Source: Phymatolithon calcareum (lineage: Eukaryota; Rhodophyta; Florideophyceae; Hapalidiales). Taken from it: a DNA stretch of 64,000 bases. Shown here one piece after another: positions 10,806 through 20,202 of this stretch; position 1 is the first letter of the stretch; the number at the start of each line of letters is the position of its first letter. A program made the translations under genes and the position numbers. The notes under the pieces are model-generated. The model was not told the origin of the DNA. It worked only from the letters and a program-made list of their open reading frames with translations, and searched no databases. The DNA lies in contig OZ345381.1 in assembly GCA_977006965.1 (NCBI GenBank), forward strand, positions 1,240,001-1,304,000, read 5' to 3'.

Positions 10806-12410
10806 TCATCTTTCCTCATGGAGCACCGCATCAATTCCATTGGATGTCTTATACCATACCAGAAGCCCAAGAAATGCACACATCACCCCGAATGCGGAGT
10901 ATACCGACACCAGCAGCAGGGGCATAAACGCCATCCTGTCCGCACCAAAAATCTTCTTGTGTACTCCTCCCACACCAGCATACACTTCCAAGAGACAACA
11001 TCCGGCAAAATAAACCCACAATCCAATTCTCATCGTTGATGGCACTCGCTTCCCAGCGAGGGCCGTAACATACAGCGAATACGTCACAAAATGCACAATC
11101 TTCGCCGCAGTCTCTGCAGGCCCGGTGACAAGTGGGAACACCCCAAATTGTCCTCCCATCGCCAGCAAAGCAAAGCACATCCACACCATCCAATTTCTCT
11201 CGTGTCCCATCGCCGCTGCCAACGGCACAAGCGCCATCAACACATTCTTTTCGTGGACATGCCACCCAAACACAAATGCTGCCAACGCGCTATATGCCGC
11301 CAATTGCGGCATTTCTCTGTTCGCCTTGCTCTTCCGCAGCCACACGCTCACGCCCACCGTCGTGAGAGCTGCCACCACAATCTGCATGCAAATTGTGGGC
11401 GTAACGTTGGGCAACGCGCGAAACGGACGCATTGAACCAATGTGTCCCGACGCCGGGTCGCCGTCCGATTCGCGAATAGCAAAGCCGAGCGTGATCAACA
11501 TCTTGTCCAGAGCGGCGTATAGCGCCCAGAAGTTCGGCGCCCAGTACGCGTGCAGCAGACCGCGGTTGAATGGGAATAATCTGCTTCGCACATAATGCAT
11601 GCCCGATTTACCGCTGACATAGACTATTGGGAGCCAGGGCAGCAGTAGTGAAGCAAAGAAAGCAAGTCCAACCACAAGAACACTGCGGAAAAATGAAAGG
11701 AGGCTGCGATTTTGTGATAGGGATTTGTGATACAATGTTGAAAGCGTATACACTGCGAGAAGCGGTGCGAGAGGGAGAAGGGTGTGTTTGAGATTCACAG
11801 CGGATGCATAGGTCGCGACACCGGCCGCACAATTTCGACGGACAAAAAACGAGAGTGAGAGCAGCATAACGCCTAACGGTAGACCGTTGTATTGGAAATG
11901 TATGTTATCGACGAGGACGAGCGCTGGTGAGAAAAATACGAGCGCTGCAGAATGCAAGTCTGCTTGCATATCTGCACAACAATTAGTGGGATTGGCACTT
12001 CTCTCATCAGCTTTCTGCTCCCGGAGTGCCAATATTAACGAGAAGACACCGTATATAAAAATGGGGTCAGTCGCCACCACCGAGGCGCGCAGGAAACGAA
12101 TAGTTGTCGTTGAACTTGGCCGTGTGTTCAGCACGAGCATGTTGGGGTGCACAATAGACGCGATTTGAGACAGAAAGTATTCAAAGTATGCAAAAAGAAT
12201 CGGATAATCCAACGTCCACTGCGACGAGGTGTCTGTGTACCATTCCGCGAGCGGGACATGGTACACTAGTGCCTTCCAGTGCGCATGCACGTCCATGTCC
12301 GTGCTGAACCGAGCAGGCAGAAGGAGCAACTTTAGCAATGTGGCGAACGCGCCCAGTGAAAAAACCCGGTCCCGCAGAACAGATGCACACTTGCATTTTC
12401 CTGTCTTCAT
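10806..12410 (-). CDS. ALG8: Dolichyl-P-Glc:Glc1Man9GlcNAc2-PP-dolichol alpha-1,3-glucosyltransferase
   Basis: A 534-residue polytopic ER membrane protein (start ATG 12410, stop TGA 10806) of glycosyltransferase family 57. It adds the second glucose to the lipid-linked oligosaccharide for N-glycosylation, using dolichyl-phosphate glucose in the ER lumen. Diagnostic for ALG8 over ALG6 are WTLDYPILFAYFEYFL (65-80) after the luminal TDMDVHAHW (37-45), FPFNRGLLHAYWAPNFWALY in mid-protein, and FGWHVHEKNVLMAL near the C-terminus. About ten or more hydrophobic spans are visible. Length matches the family. It is head-to-head with HRD3, 283 bp apart. A TTG five codons upstream is in frame, but ATG is the plausible start. 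Confidence 0.95.
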   Translation of the reverse strand: MKTGKCKCASVLRDRVFSLGAFATLLKLLLLPARFSTDMDVHAHWKALVYHVPLAEWYTDTSSQWTLDYPILFAYFEYFLSQIASIVHPNMLVLNTRPSSTTTIRFLRASVVATDPIFIYGVFSLILALREQKADERSANPTNCCADMQADLHSAALVFFSPALVLVDNIHFQYNGLPLGVMLLSLSFFVRRNCAAGVATYASAVNLKHTLLPLAPLLAVYTLSTLYHKSLSQNRSLLSFFRSVLVVGLAFFASLLLPWLPIVYVSGKSGMHYVRSRLFPFNRGLLHAYWAPNFWALYAALDKMLITLGFAIRESDGDPASGHIGSMRPFRALPNVTPTICMQIVVAALTTVGVSVWLRKSKANREMPQLAAYSALAAFVFGWHVHEKNVLMALVPLAAAMGHERNWMVWMCFALLAMGGQFGVFPLVTGPAETAAKIVHFVTYSLYVTALAGKRVPSTMRIGLWVYFAGCCLLEVYAGVGGVHKKIFGADRMAFMPLLLVSVYSAFGVMCAFLGLLVWYKTSNGIDAVLHEER

Positions 12411-12693
12411 CGTCGGCGTCCACAATGCTGCACCATACGTCAGACCATGATGTTGTGCTCTTCAACAACGTGGTGATTTCATTTCGAAAAATCCAGGCAG
12501 AGGATCCGGAGTATTCGCGACTTTGCTGGGATCAATTTGAAAACGTTACTTATGACAAACATACCTCTAGATTGCACACTGTAAGCACGAAGGTAGTCAA
12601 TTTGTGCGTTGCGAGGAAGCTCAAAAATAAGAAGATGTTCGAGTGGACTGCGTTTTCTTTTCAAAGTTGACGACTATCTGGTCCCGACATCTC
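12411..12693. promoter_or_regulatory. Shared divergent promoter region of ALG8 and HRD3
   Basis: These 283 bp separate the start codons of two divergently transcribed ER quality-control genes. Both promoters and 5' UTRs must lie here or overlap the opposite gene. I see no canonical TATA box and no palindromic unfolded-protein-response element that I could assign confidently. Confidence 0.55.
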
Positions 12694-15135
12694 ATGATGC
12701 GTTCGCCTTTACGCGGCACGGTGGCTGCGGCGCTTGCGTTCGCTCTTCTTTTCACAGCGGTGTATTGCTATGGAACCGATTTGAGTCCAGTGGCGTCATC
12801 AGATGACGAAGTTCCCGGCGCGGTCAACCAAGTTCACGACGAAGTTCTATCTTTTTCTGAAAAATCGGACGATACGCAAGACATTGGCCATGACAATGAC
12901 CACGCGAAATCTAAGGGTGAATTTGCGTCGCAATCTGAGGACAAGGTGCATCTTCCGCAGTCTGATGAAAACATTGTGTCCGATTCTGAGGGACGTGACT
13001 CCATCTCTGAGTTTGAAAGAACTGAATCATTATCGGAACCCGACTACATATCCTCTGAAAATCCACAAACTTCCAGCGAAAATGGCGACGCTTCCTCGGT
13101 GCCCGCAAAGCACGAAAGCCCTGACGCTGAGTACCATGACGAAGACGACGACGGGGACGATTTCTCCTTCGTCGATGATATTGTCCGTACGGGCGAGAAC
13201 GCCGTTGCGATTGACAAGAACAGCACACGCGGTCTGAAGTACTTCCGTCTTGCCGGTGCTCTCGGTCACTCTGGGGCCCTTGCCACCGCCGCGTCAATGC
13301 TCCTCTCCGGCGACAATGGTGTGCGGCGTGATATCGCCGGTGCCGTGCGTTTTCTGCGTCTAGCCGCCGACGCTGGTCAGCCCGATGCACAAGCATTTCT
13401 TGGTATGCTGCATGCGTCTGGACTTGCGGATGGACACGGCGTAGAGAAAAACGCAGCAAAGAGCATTGTTCACTGGAAATTTGCAGCCGAAATGGGCAGT
13501 GTCTATGCCGCGACCGCTCTCGGATATCGTTACATGTTTGGTATCGACGTGCCGGCTGACTGTACCTCCGCAGCGCGCTATTATCGTCGTGCTGCGAAGG
13601 CAATCGCTACCGACTCTGCCAATTGGCCTAGCGCTCGCAATTTCATGCTCGGTCTTCCTCCTCTCCCACCAAAGTTGCGCAATTTTGAGCGCTCCAGGCT
13701 TAAGGAAGATGTCGTGGACGGATTACCGGAAGGACCTGCAGGCGATGAAGACGTCTTGCACTATTATCGTCACTCGGCTAATCGCGGGAACGTTGAAGCG
13801 CTTACTATCCTTGGCGCCCTCCACTTGTTCGGTGGAGAGGGGTATAGGCGTGACGAGCGCCGTGCGGCACGTGTGTTGAACCGCGCAGCGAATGCCGGCG
13901 ACGGCGACGCACATGCGATTCTCGCACATATGGAAATGCGCAAGAAAGAGGAGAGGGATAAGGATACTATTTTGGCTCATTTTGAGGAGTCTGCTAGGCT
14001 GGGGAACAAGAACGGGCATTATGGGCTCGGCATGATTTTTTTGCACGGATTATTCGAGAAGGAAAAGAATTATCAGCTTGCAATTACTCATTTCAAAGAG
14101 GCTGTGGAGTTACAGCATGCGGCCGCCGCATTCCAGGTGGGGACAATGTACTGGAGGGGCTGGGGTGTGACAGCGAGTAAGGCGGAAGCGTACCGACATT
14201 TCCAACACGGTGCACGGCTAGGCAACATGCAGAGCGAGTATCAGCTGGCAATTATTCTGTTGGAAGGACTACCCCCGGTCGGTAAGCCGGATTGTAATAC
14301 CGCCATTCCGCATTTCAAACGAGTTGCGGAGAAGGGCGAATGGAAGGCCATTTTCGAGGCCGCTTCGAACGCGTTCGACGCTGGTGATGATTTTGGTGCA
14401 CTCTACCGCTTTATGCAGGCAGGTCATGCAGGTATTGAGCTCGGTCAGTACAACGCTGCCCTACTTTTGGAAAAACGACCGGCGGGAAACATTTCGGAAA
14501 TTGTGCATTGGGATCGGTCTCGACTTATCGACGAGGCAACAGAATTGTACCATTTGAGCGCGCAACAGGGACACTCCGAGGCACTTGTACGTGCTGGAAA
14601 CCTCGCATTTATCGAGAAGAAGGATTATACATCCGCGGTCGCGGCGTATAAAGGCGGGACGCTTCTCAAGAATGCGGAGGCCATGTTTTGTCTCGGATGG
14701 ATGTACGTGCGCGGCCTCGGGGTGCCGCAAGATCGCGGACTGGCACTGCGGTATCTCAACCTGGCGAAGTCGTCGAAGGCAGAAGCTCTTTTGCCGGTTA
14801 CGGTTGCCGTTGTCTTCCTTCGTGTGTACTGGTACATGCGAGACGTGGCGCATTCGCTGGGGATTGATATATACATTGAAGATCAGTATCAGAAATTGAG
14901 AGAGGCGACTGGAGACTGGTTGATGGAGGTGCAGACAGCAGTGAAGTCATCGACGTATTTTGAAACGTTTATGTCGGGTATGGATGCTGGAAGTAAGTGG
15001 TCCTCGCCGGAAACACTCCAGGATGTCATGCTGGTCGGCTTTTTGTTACTTGCTTTGGCTGTTGTGATGATTTTGCGAACGTGGAGAATGCATTCGCTAG
15101 AGCAGCATCTTGATGATGATCCCCATGAAGATTAG
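12694..15135 (+). CDS. HRD3: HRD3/SEL1L-type ERAD adaptor with Sel1 repeats
   Basis: An 813-residue protein; start ATG 12694 (a second ATG follows directly). It has an N-terminal signal peptide (hydrophobic VAAALAFALLFTAVYCY), an acidic Ser-rich luminal spacer (residues about 40-160), then some ten or more Sel1-like repeats, such as GHSGALATAASMLLSG, ALGYRYMFGIDVPADCTSAARYY and MFCLGWMYVRGLGV. One transmembrane helix (about 773-795, MLVGFLLLALAVVMIL) and a short acidic cytosolic tail complete it. This layout and the SEL1L-specific LGYRY segment identify the HRD1 ubiquitin-ligase partner that receives misfolded luminal proteins. It pairs head-to-head with ALG8. No intron is needed. Confidence 0.92.
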   Translation: MMRSPLRGTVAAALAFALLFTAVYCYGTDLSPVASSDDEVPGAVNQVHDEVLSFSEKSDDTQDIGHDNDHAKSKGEFASQSEDKVHLPQSDENIVSDSEGRDSISEFERTESLSEPDYISSENPQTSSENGDASSVPAKHESPDAEYHDEDDDGDDFSFVDDIVRTGENAVAIDKNSTRGLKYFRLAGALGHSGALATAASMLLSGDNGVRRDIAGAVRFLRLAADAGQPDAQAFLGMLHASGLADGHGVEKNAAKSIVHWKFAAEMGSVYAATALGYRYMFGIDVPADCTSAARYYRRAAKAIATDSANWPSARNFMLGLPPLPPKLRNFERSRLKEDVVDGLPEGPAGDEDVLHYYRHSANRGNVEALTILGALHLFGGEGYRRDERRAARVLNRAANAGDGDAHAILAHMEMRKKEERDKDTILAHFEESARLGNKNGHYGLGMIFLHGLFEKEKNYQLAITHFKEAVELQHAAAAFQVGTMYWRGWGVTASKAEAYRHFQHGARLGNMQSEYQLAIILLEGLPPVGKPDCNTAIPHFKRVAEKGEWKAIFEAASNAFDAGDDFGALYRFMQAGHAGIELGQYNAALLLEKRPAGNISEIVHWDRSRLIDEATELYHLSAQQGHSEALVRAGNLAFIEKKDYTSAVAAYKGGTLLKNAEAMFCLGWMYVRGLGVPQDRGLALRYLNLAKSSKAEALLPVTVAVVFLRVYWYMRDVAHSLGIDIYIEDQYQKLREATGDWLMEVQTAVKSSTYFETFMSGMDAGSKWSSPETLQDVMLVGFLLLALAVVMILRTWRMHSLEQHLDDDPHED

Positions 15136-15367
15136 AGATTGAGTAACTCACATGTAAAGGTCTATTTTAATTATAATCAAGAAACAAGGGAAGATGTCAC
15201 GTTCAGTTTTTTGACTTTCCCTTGTTGATCATGGCCGTACAAATGTACAGTATCACCGCCGAAAGTGCCAGTGATCCCCAGAGGGTACTGGTGCCCTCGA
15301 CGATGTAATGATCAGAAAAGTGTGTATTACAGAAGTAAAATCTAGGACGGAATGGAGCCGGTTCTTG
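15136..15367 (-). other. HRD3 3' flank with a possible tail-anchor-like terminal exon
   Basis: On the minus strand a frame runs from about 15340 to a TGA at 15203. It ends in a 20-residue hydrophobic segment (LWGSLALSAVILYICTAMI) followed by a Lys-rich tail (NKGKSKN), like the end of a small tail-anchored membrane protein. No start or upstream exon can be assigned, because Fanzor-derived sequence begins immediately upstream. A short inverted repeat (ACAAGGGAA/TTCCCTTGT, about 15184-15225) overlaps it. Function unknown. Confidence 0.25.
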
Positions 15368-16108
15368 TCAGATGCGAGGACGTGGGAATCCCAGCAGCTC
15401 CTTAAGTCCATAAGTGCCGATATTCGCTACAGCATTGGCGTCGCGGTCGATCTTCTTCCCTGTACAAGTGCTGTCCAAGTCCGCTCGGTTGTTGTTGCAA
15501 CGAAACACTCTTGAACCTTTGTCTTGTCTCAGCCGAAAGCCGCACGAGTGAGAGCACATAGATGTTCTGAACTCGTCGTTGAGAACGACAGGAACCATCA
15601 GGGCCAGCGATCGCAAGAGGCGCTTTTGAGGGCATGGACCCCGCCGACCGTGGCTAACCATGACTGTGCCGAAAAACACAACTCTCCGTTGTGCACAAAG
15701 TTCCTTCTTCCTCATCCGTTTCATCTTTCTGCGCTCCATCCTTAGCAACCCGAGCTCTTCTCCAAACGCGATTCTTGTTGCCATATTGTGCACATTTCTC
15801 TGCCGCGCACGAAAACCTGCAAGCCTTCGTCGCTGCCTGTCTTCCGACATGAGCTCTGTGATCAACTTGTCCAGGTTCTCGTTCAACGTGGTTGCAAATG
15901 CCCTCGCTTCACCTGGAACACGAACAGTCACCTTGCTCAGTTGGCATAGCGGTTCCTTGTAATCTCCAACAACGCGGTTCTTCTCCACCTTTTCCGTGTG
16001 CCGTGCCAAGGACTCGAAGCGATATTCTTTAGCTGAAACGTAAATACCGGAGTAATCGGCGGCAGCCTCAATGTTCTTGCACCAATATGTGCATAATAAT
16101 GAGACCAC
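15368..16108 (-). pseudogene. Fanzor (eukaryotic TnpB-like) RNA-guided nuclease, 5'-truncated remnant
   Basis: An open frame of 247 codons without an in-frame ATG near its start. Its C-terminal half has the Fanzor/TnpB signature in order: VVFFGTVMVSHGRRGPCP (about 143-160), DEFRTS with Glu179 (the relocated RuvC-II glutamate reported for Fanzors), a zinc ribbon (Cys185, Cys189, Cys204, Cys215) and RuvC-III DRDANAVANIG (Asp221). The N-terminal part contains VSAKEYR, which in Fanzors follows RuvC-I, but the DPG-type RuvC-I aspartate itself and all upstream domains are missing. It is therefore probably inactive. Fanzors are carried by transposons; no element ends are recognisable here. The reading frame has no stop codon, suggesting a recent truncation. 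Confidence 0.75.
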
Positions 16109-17332
16109 AATACGTCAAATGCAGTAAAGCAAGTAGACATTTCGCCATTGGAGGCGTAAGCGACTGACAGAGTCGGATGCGTGCATGTGGATAGGGAGAA
16201 CAATATTCCGGAATAGGTTTGAGCAAGGGCTTATAATTGCGAAAAAGTCAGATGCATATCATGCTTTCCGCTGCCAAGTGGCAGCGACTTGGGCAACGCG
16301 CGGGGGAAGTGCAGACAGGTAAAATTTTTTCGTATCTTGCAGCATAACTTAGTCGCAAACATATTAGTGATATTCAAATTTAGAAAGGGGACATTCATGT
16401 TGAAGATTTGCACGCTTACTACTGTAACAAAGATTAAAACGGGTGTAGATGCGTGCGTATTACTCTTTATTGGAGCAATTTCGATCGAAATTTTACGTGA
16501 GACAAATTTTTATACAGTACTTGAACCTTTGAAAGCAATTCCGATCGATTTGGCGTGCTGTGATATGGAGGAGAGAGGAATGGCTTTAGGGAGGGCAAAG
16601 TCAGAAACAGGGTTCAAAATTATGGCCTCATAGGAGCTTGTTGATGAGCTCAGGATGAAGGCTACAAACAATGACGAGCAGGACATGTTCAGCAAGTGAC
16701 TGGAAATGAGTGACAACAGGAACGAATGTCCGTCGCATTGAACCTCCACCGGCGAACGCCGTTCTGTTTTAAAAGCTGTGACGTTTCTCCTCCTCATCAA
16801 AATGAGAAACGGTCTGTTCACAGGGCCTCGAGTAAAACACAATTTTTTGACTTGTGAATGTTTAGTTTTAAAAGAATGTACTTTGGACGTCTGCTGTACA
16901 ATGCGAAACGGAAAAACTAACCATGTTGCCTAACTGGAAACACTGAGCATTTGGGAGGGGAGCATAATGATACTTTGGCCGAGGCGACGATATGACAGTT
17001 ACAGATATAATGTGTGCGCGGGAAAGAAAGAAGCATCTCCTCGGTACAGAGGTCCATGTTTGTGGCTGTGAGTTATTGAAAAGGAAGTTTAGATGTCATG
17101 AAAATAGGGCAGATGCAGAACAGACGTGGACGAGACATCTGAAGCCGTTAGACACAACGGTCGATCCATTTTCGCACTGGACAAGTAGAACAACTTCGCC
17201 ACGGTTGATTCGCACGCACTAGGCACCAGATTCGAATTGCCTCTCTATAAGCTTACGCGAGCCAAGCACAAGTTATCGTCCATATCTCTCAGAGCGCGAC
17301 CGCTCTTTCGAAAAATATACACGATTCGTCTA

Positions 17333-17424
17333 TAGCAATCTCTGTTCCTCTTTCACTTCCTTCCCATCATTGTCTACTAGTAGACAATGATGGAAGGGAA
17401 GAGAAAGAGGAACAGAGATTGCTA
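17333..17424. repeat. 92-bp near-perfect palindrome
   Basis: The left arm starts TAGCAATCTCTGTTCCTCTT and the right arm ends with its reverse complement. The outer 24 bp match exactly, a few mismatches occur in the inner purine/pyrimidine tract, and the centre (TGTCTACTAGTAGACA) is again exact. There is essentially no loop. It may be a fold-back transposon or recombination product. Confidence 0.85.
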
Positions 17425-18203
17425 ACTACATGCGGCTCCACCTTGCTGTTCCGTCAGCCAACCGAAGAGAATAACATTGCTGTCGGAATTCTTGCCCTCA
17501 AGCGATCGACAATTATCTCTCTGTGGTCAGGAGTTAGCTAGCTAGAGTAGTGCAATTTGCCGCAATTGAGTCGAAGATGAAACTGCAGTCCTGTATCACC
17601 AGCGCATCCAGCGCCATCACCGTGAGATCGCGCAAGCCAGGGCGAACAGGAGCGCGGCAACGTTACAGCAGCTAGGAATGGAGCAATGGGGAGAAGGAAA
17701 TTGTCACTCAATCACAGCCGTATCATACAGCTGTATTTGAGCGACAAAAATGAACACGTGTCCATCCAGAATTGTGCAACTACAGGTGTACTGTATGATA
17801 CTTTGAATCGAATTTCGTCCCAGACCTCCTCTTTGCAGCACATCCATCCACCAAACGAGTGTCCTGCATCCGAATACAGTAACTGTACCACACCCAGCAC
17901 ATCCAAAAATCGCCCTGCTTACACTCTTCAATGCGTCTCGCAACCCGCGACTGACAGACGATCGGGCGGTGCAGTGTAATGCCGTGGCGCGATCGAGCAT
18001 GCTCCAGCGCACTATTTCCACGTGCCCCCTGAAACGAGGTGCGATAATTGGACATCGCTGAACAAGCGCTGAGTCGACGCTGCAAATGATGCCATGAACT
18101 GCATGTCATACTCAAAAGCGGCCCATGTTCGTATAACCTGTCCCACCTCCCCGCCCACTACACACCTTCACGCAGACACAACCTGAGCAGGCAATCAATC
18201 AAT

Positions 18204-18240
18204 CAAGCAACCAAGCAACCAAGCAACCAAGCAACCAAGC
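18204..18240. repeat. Octamer tandem repeat (CAAGCAAC)n
   Basis: About 4.5 copies of CAAGCAAC are preceded by three copies of CAAT/CAAG-like tetramers. This simple repeat lies about 140 bp upstream of the SDE2 start codon, in its 5' region. Confidence 0.8.
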
Positions 18241-18379
18241 CTGCAAGCACGAGTACATACCACACGTGCGACCCAGAAGGCACATCGTTGAAGTAGCGTA
18301 CCCTTCCACTCGCCGTGACGCACAGACGTTCACGCACGGTTCCGTTACCCTTTCGCCCTTTAACGCGTGGCAGCACGTC

Positions 18380-19033
18380 ATGCAATCGGTAAACGTCCTT
18401 ATATCCGGTGTACCGGGCGCGCCTCCCACCCTCTGTCTCCAACTGGGGCGTGTATCGCACGGTCTGTTAGCCTCCGATGTGTCTTACGCGCTCGCGCATC
18501 GCACCGGGCTCTCACACGATGCCTTTCTGCTTCTGTGCGGCGGGCACATAGTGGACCACACATGCATGATCGCTGCACCCGGGCAACGCGAGAGTTTCAT
18601 CACGCTTCTGTTGCGCCGCGCGCTCCCGGGCGGGAAGGGTGGATTCGGCGCGACGTTGCGAGGGGCCGCTGCGCGCGGACGGTCGGGCAATTTCGCCGCT
18701 TGTCGCGACCTTGAGGGACGGCGCTTGAGGGACGTGCTGCGTGTGCGACGTGCGGCGCAGGTCGCGGCGATGCCGCCGGTTGTAGCGGGGAAACGACAGC
18801 GGGAGGAGGAGGAGGGTGACCGGACCGTTGTGGAGGAGGTTGATGTTGAGGAGATTGTCGATAGGATGGATGATGCTGCGCAGAGTGTGAGGGATGACGT
18901 TATGGAGGGGGTGCGCAAGGCGAGGGAGGAAAGGAAGAGACGCAGGAAGGAGAAGGGAGGTGGGATGGGGAAGACGGGGGGGAAGGGGGATGTGGAAAAC
19001 GTGGCTGTCGGTGTCGCGCAGAGTGGTCGGTAG
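18380..19033 (+). CDS. SDE2: SDE2-like protein (ubiquitin-like N-terminus, GGKGG cleavage motif)
   Basis: A 217-residue protein from ATG 18380. Residues 1-83 have a ubiquitin-like look (NVLISGVPG... LLLCGGHIV). They end in the family signature RALPGGKGGFGATLRG, in which GGKGG (84-88) is the processing site that releases the ubiquitin-like part in known SDE2 proteins. Then follow NFAACRDLEGRRLRDV and a coiled-coil-like, strongly charged C-terminus (EEVDVEEIVDRM, KAREERKRRRKEK). In studied organisms the processed protein acts in splicing of selected introns and in genome maintenance. The C-terminal SAP-type domain of long SDE2 proteins is absent, as in short fungal forms. An in-frame GTG upstream is not a plausible start. 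Confidence 0.9.
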   Translation: MQSVNVLISGVPGAPPTLCLQLGRVSHGLLASDVSYALAHRTGLSHDAFLLLCGGHIVDHTCMIAAPGQRESFITLLLRRALPGGKGGFGATLRGAAARGRSGNFAACRDLEGRRLRDVLRVRRAAQVAAMPPVVAGKRQREEEEGDRTVVEEVDVEEIVDRMDDAAQSVRDDVMEGVRKAREERKRRRKEKGGGMGKTGGKGDVENVAVGVAQSGR

Positions 19034-19409
19034 AGGATTCATCGGTTGCATGTACTAACTTGGAGATGTGAGCGGTGCGATGGGAGCTATGGAGTGACGT
19101 GGAGGGATGCATACGCGATGTGGTGGTTTGTAATATTTTATGTTGTTCGTTAGTGACAAAAAGCGTTTCAGTAAGGTGCAGTAAGAGTGCAGGTCGCTGT
19201 GATGGTGGAAGATGATGCGGTTTGGAACGCACGGTCAGATGCACGGTTTCGCTCGTCGACTGTATATACATGGCAAACAGCGTGTTTTCGGCGAGTATTG
19301 GCAGTCCTGTCTGCATCAAGTCGTGTTCCTCGGAAAATTGTACAAGCTGCGGGCCGAGTGTCGTCGTTGCAAAAATAAGTTGGTGATTAATCAAGCACTG
19401 CAAACAGTC

Positions 19410-20202
19410 TTACCAAGGCTGTTTGAGACAGCATGGACATTGATTACATCTCAATAACCAAGAGTCAATACACGCTGCGCGATAAAAACATCATTCCTCA
19501 TCAAGTTAGCATTTGCACATCGCCTGTCACTCAAACACAAAACGGACAAAACAACATACCAGCATGAAACGCGTGCGCACACCGCAGTATCCTCACATGG
19601 TTGCGCAAATCCGGTGGCAACGGTCGTTTAAGCGGGTCAAGACATATAGCACACGAGTCCTGCTCGAATTGCACAACCTTCCTTCCATCCGCCATCTGCA
19701 CCTTGCTACCGTCATCTGCACCACACTCATATAAGTCGACCGTTGTGTGCGCTAAATGACTCTCAATCTGAGCACGAGTAGTCCCCCGAGGTTTCTTCGG
19801 TGCTGCGTTCGACGCCCCGGCGGACACCCCCGCGCCCGCCGCTGCCCGCGTCGGCGAAGCGCCGCGCAGAAAACGTAATCGACCGCCGCGTCGCAACGCG
19901 ATGAAACAGTACAGCGCCAGAAGCGCCAGCGCGGCAAATAACATCTCGTCCAATTGCACCTCTCCCGTCATCACTGTGCGCGTCGCACCGCCAATTGGCA
20001 CGGACGCGCGCTGCACGGCGTGCACGGCGGACGTGTTGCCGGAAACGCCATGGGCTTTGTGTGTAGTCGAGTGTTGCAGCGGTGTGTGAGAGGGGGACGG
20101 AGTGTGTGTTGCGAATGCATTGGGCGGTTTGTTGGCGCGCGTGCCGGCGGGATGGAGTAATCGTATCGCTGTGCGCGCGGCGCGCCTCCTTAGGCGACGC
20201 AT
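19410..20202 (-). CDS. Membrane-anchored RING-H2 ubiquitin-ligase-like protein, one intron
   Basis: Proposed as two exons, 20202-19560 and 19474-19410, removing an 85-bp GTATGT...CAG intron (19559-19475). Without splicing the frame ends in a broken RING after HAFHAG. Splicing gives 235 residues and a complete RING-H2 domain: Cys184, Cys187, Cys208, His210, His213, Cys216, Cys227, Cys230, with CIDSW after the sixth ligand. One transmembrane helix lies at about 87-103 (EMLFAALALLALYCFIAL), and the N-terminus is basic, His/Thr/Pro-rich. The layout resembles ATL-type E3 ligases, so it likely ubiquitinates membrane-associated targets. It converges with SDE2 (376 bp between stops, no gene). Its 5' half has been copied several times further right. 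Confidence 0.8.

Larger units (their letters stand above)
16109..18379. other. Intergenic region with long palindrome and octamer repeat
   Basis: No convincing gene. A short frame near 17060-17130 contains FRCHENRAD, faintly like the Fanzor zinc-ribbon stretch FRCNNNRAD, but nothing around it supports a relation. A long palindrome is at 17333-17424 and a microsatellite-like octamer repeat at 18204-18240. The last 150 bp are the promoter side of SDE2. Confidence 0.45.

Noticed and set aside
11091-11595. Plus-strand frames of 114-156 codons opposite ALG8
   Set aside because: Antisense of a well-defined multispan protein; no start context or domain.
12911-13603. Long minus-strand frame of 230 codons opposite HRD3
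   Set aside because: It is a mirror of the HRD3 coding strand with low-complexity Arg/His/Gln-rich composition and no domain; HRD3 on the plus strand is clearly the gene.
16992-17222. FRCHENRAD stretch resembling the Fanzor zinc ribbon
   Set aside because: Only one short match, no RuvC-III motif after it, and nucleotide similarity is low; kept as coincidence.
18180-18241. Octamer repeat as telomere-like sequence
   Set aside because: CAAGCAAC does not resemble known telomere repeats and has only a few copies inside a gene promoter.
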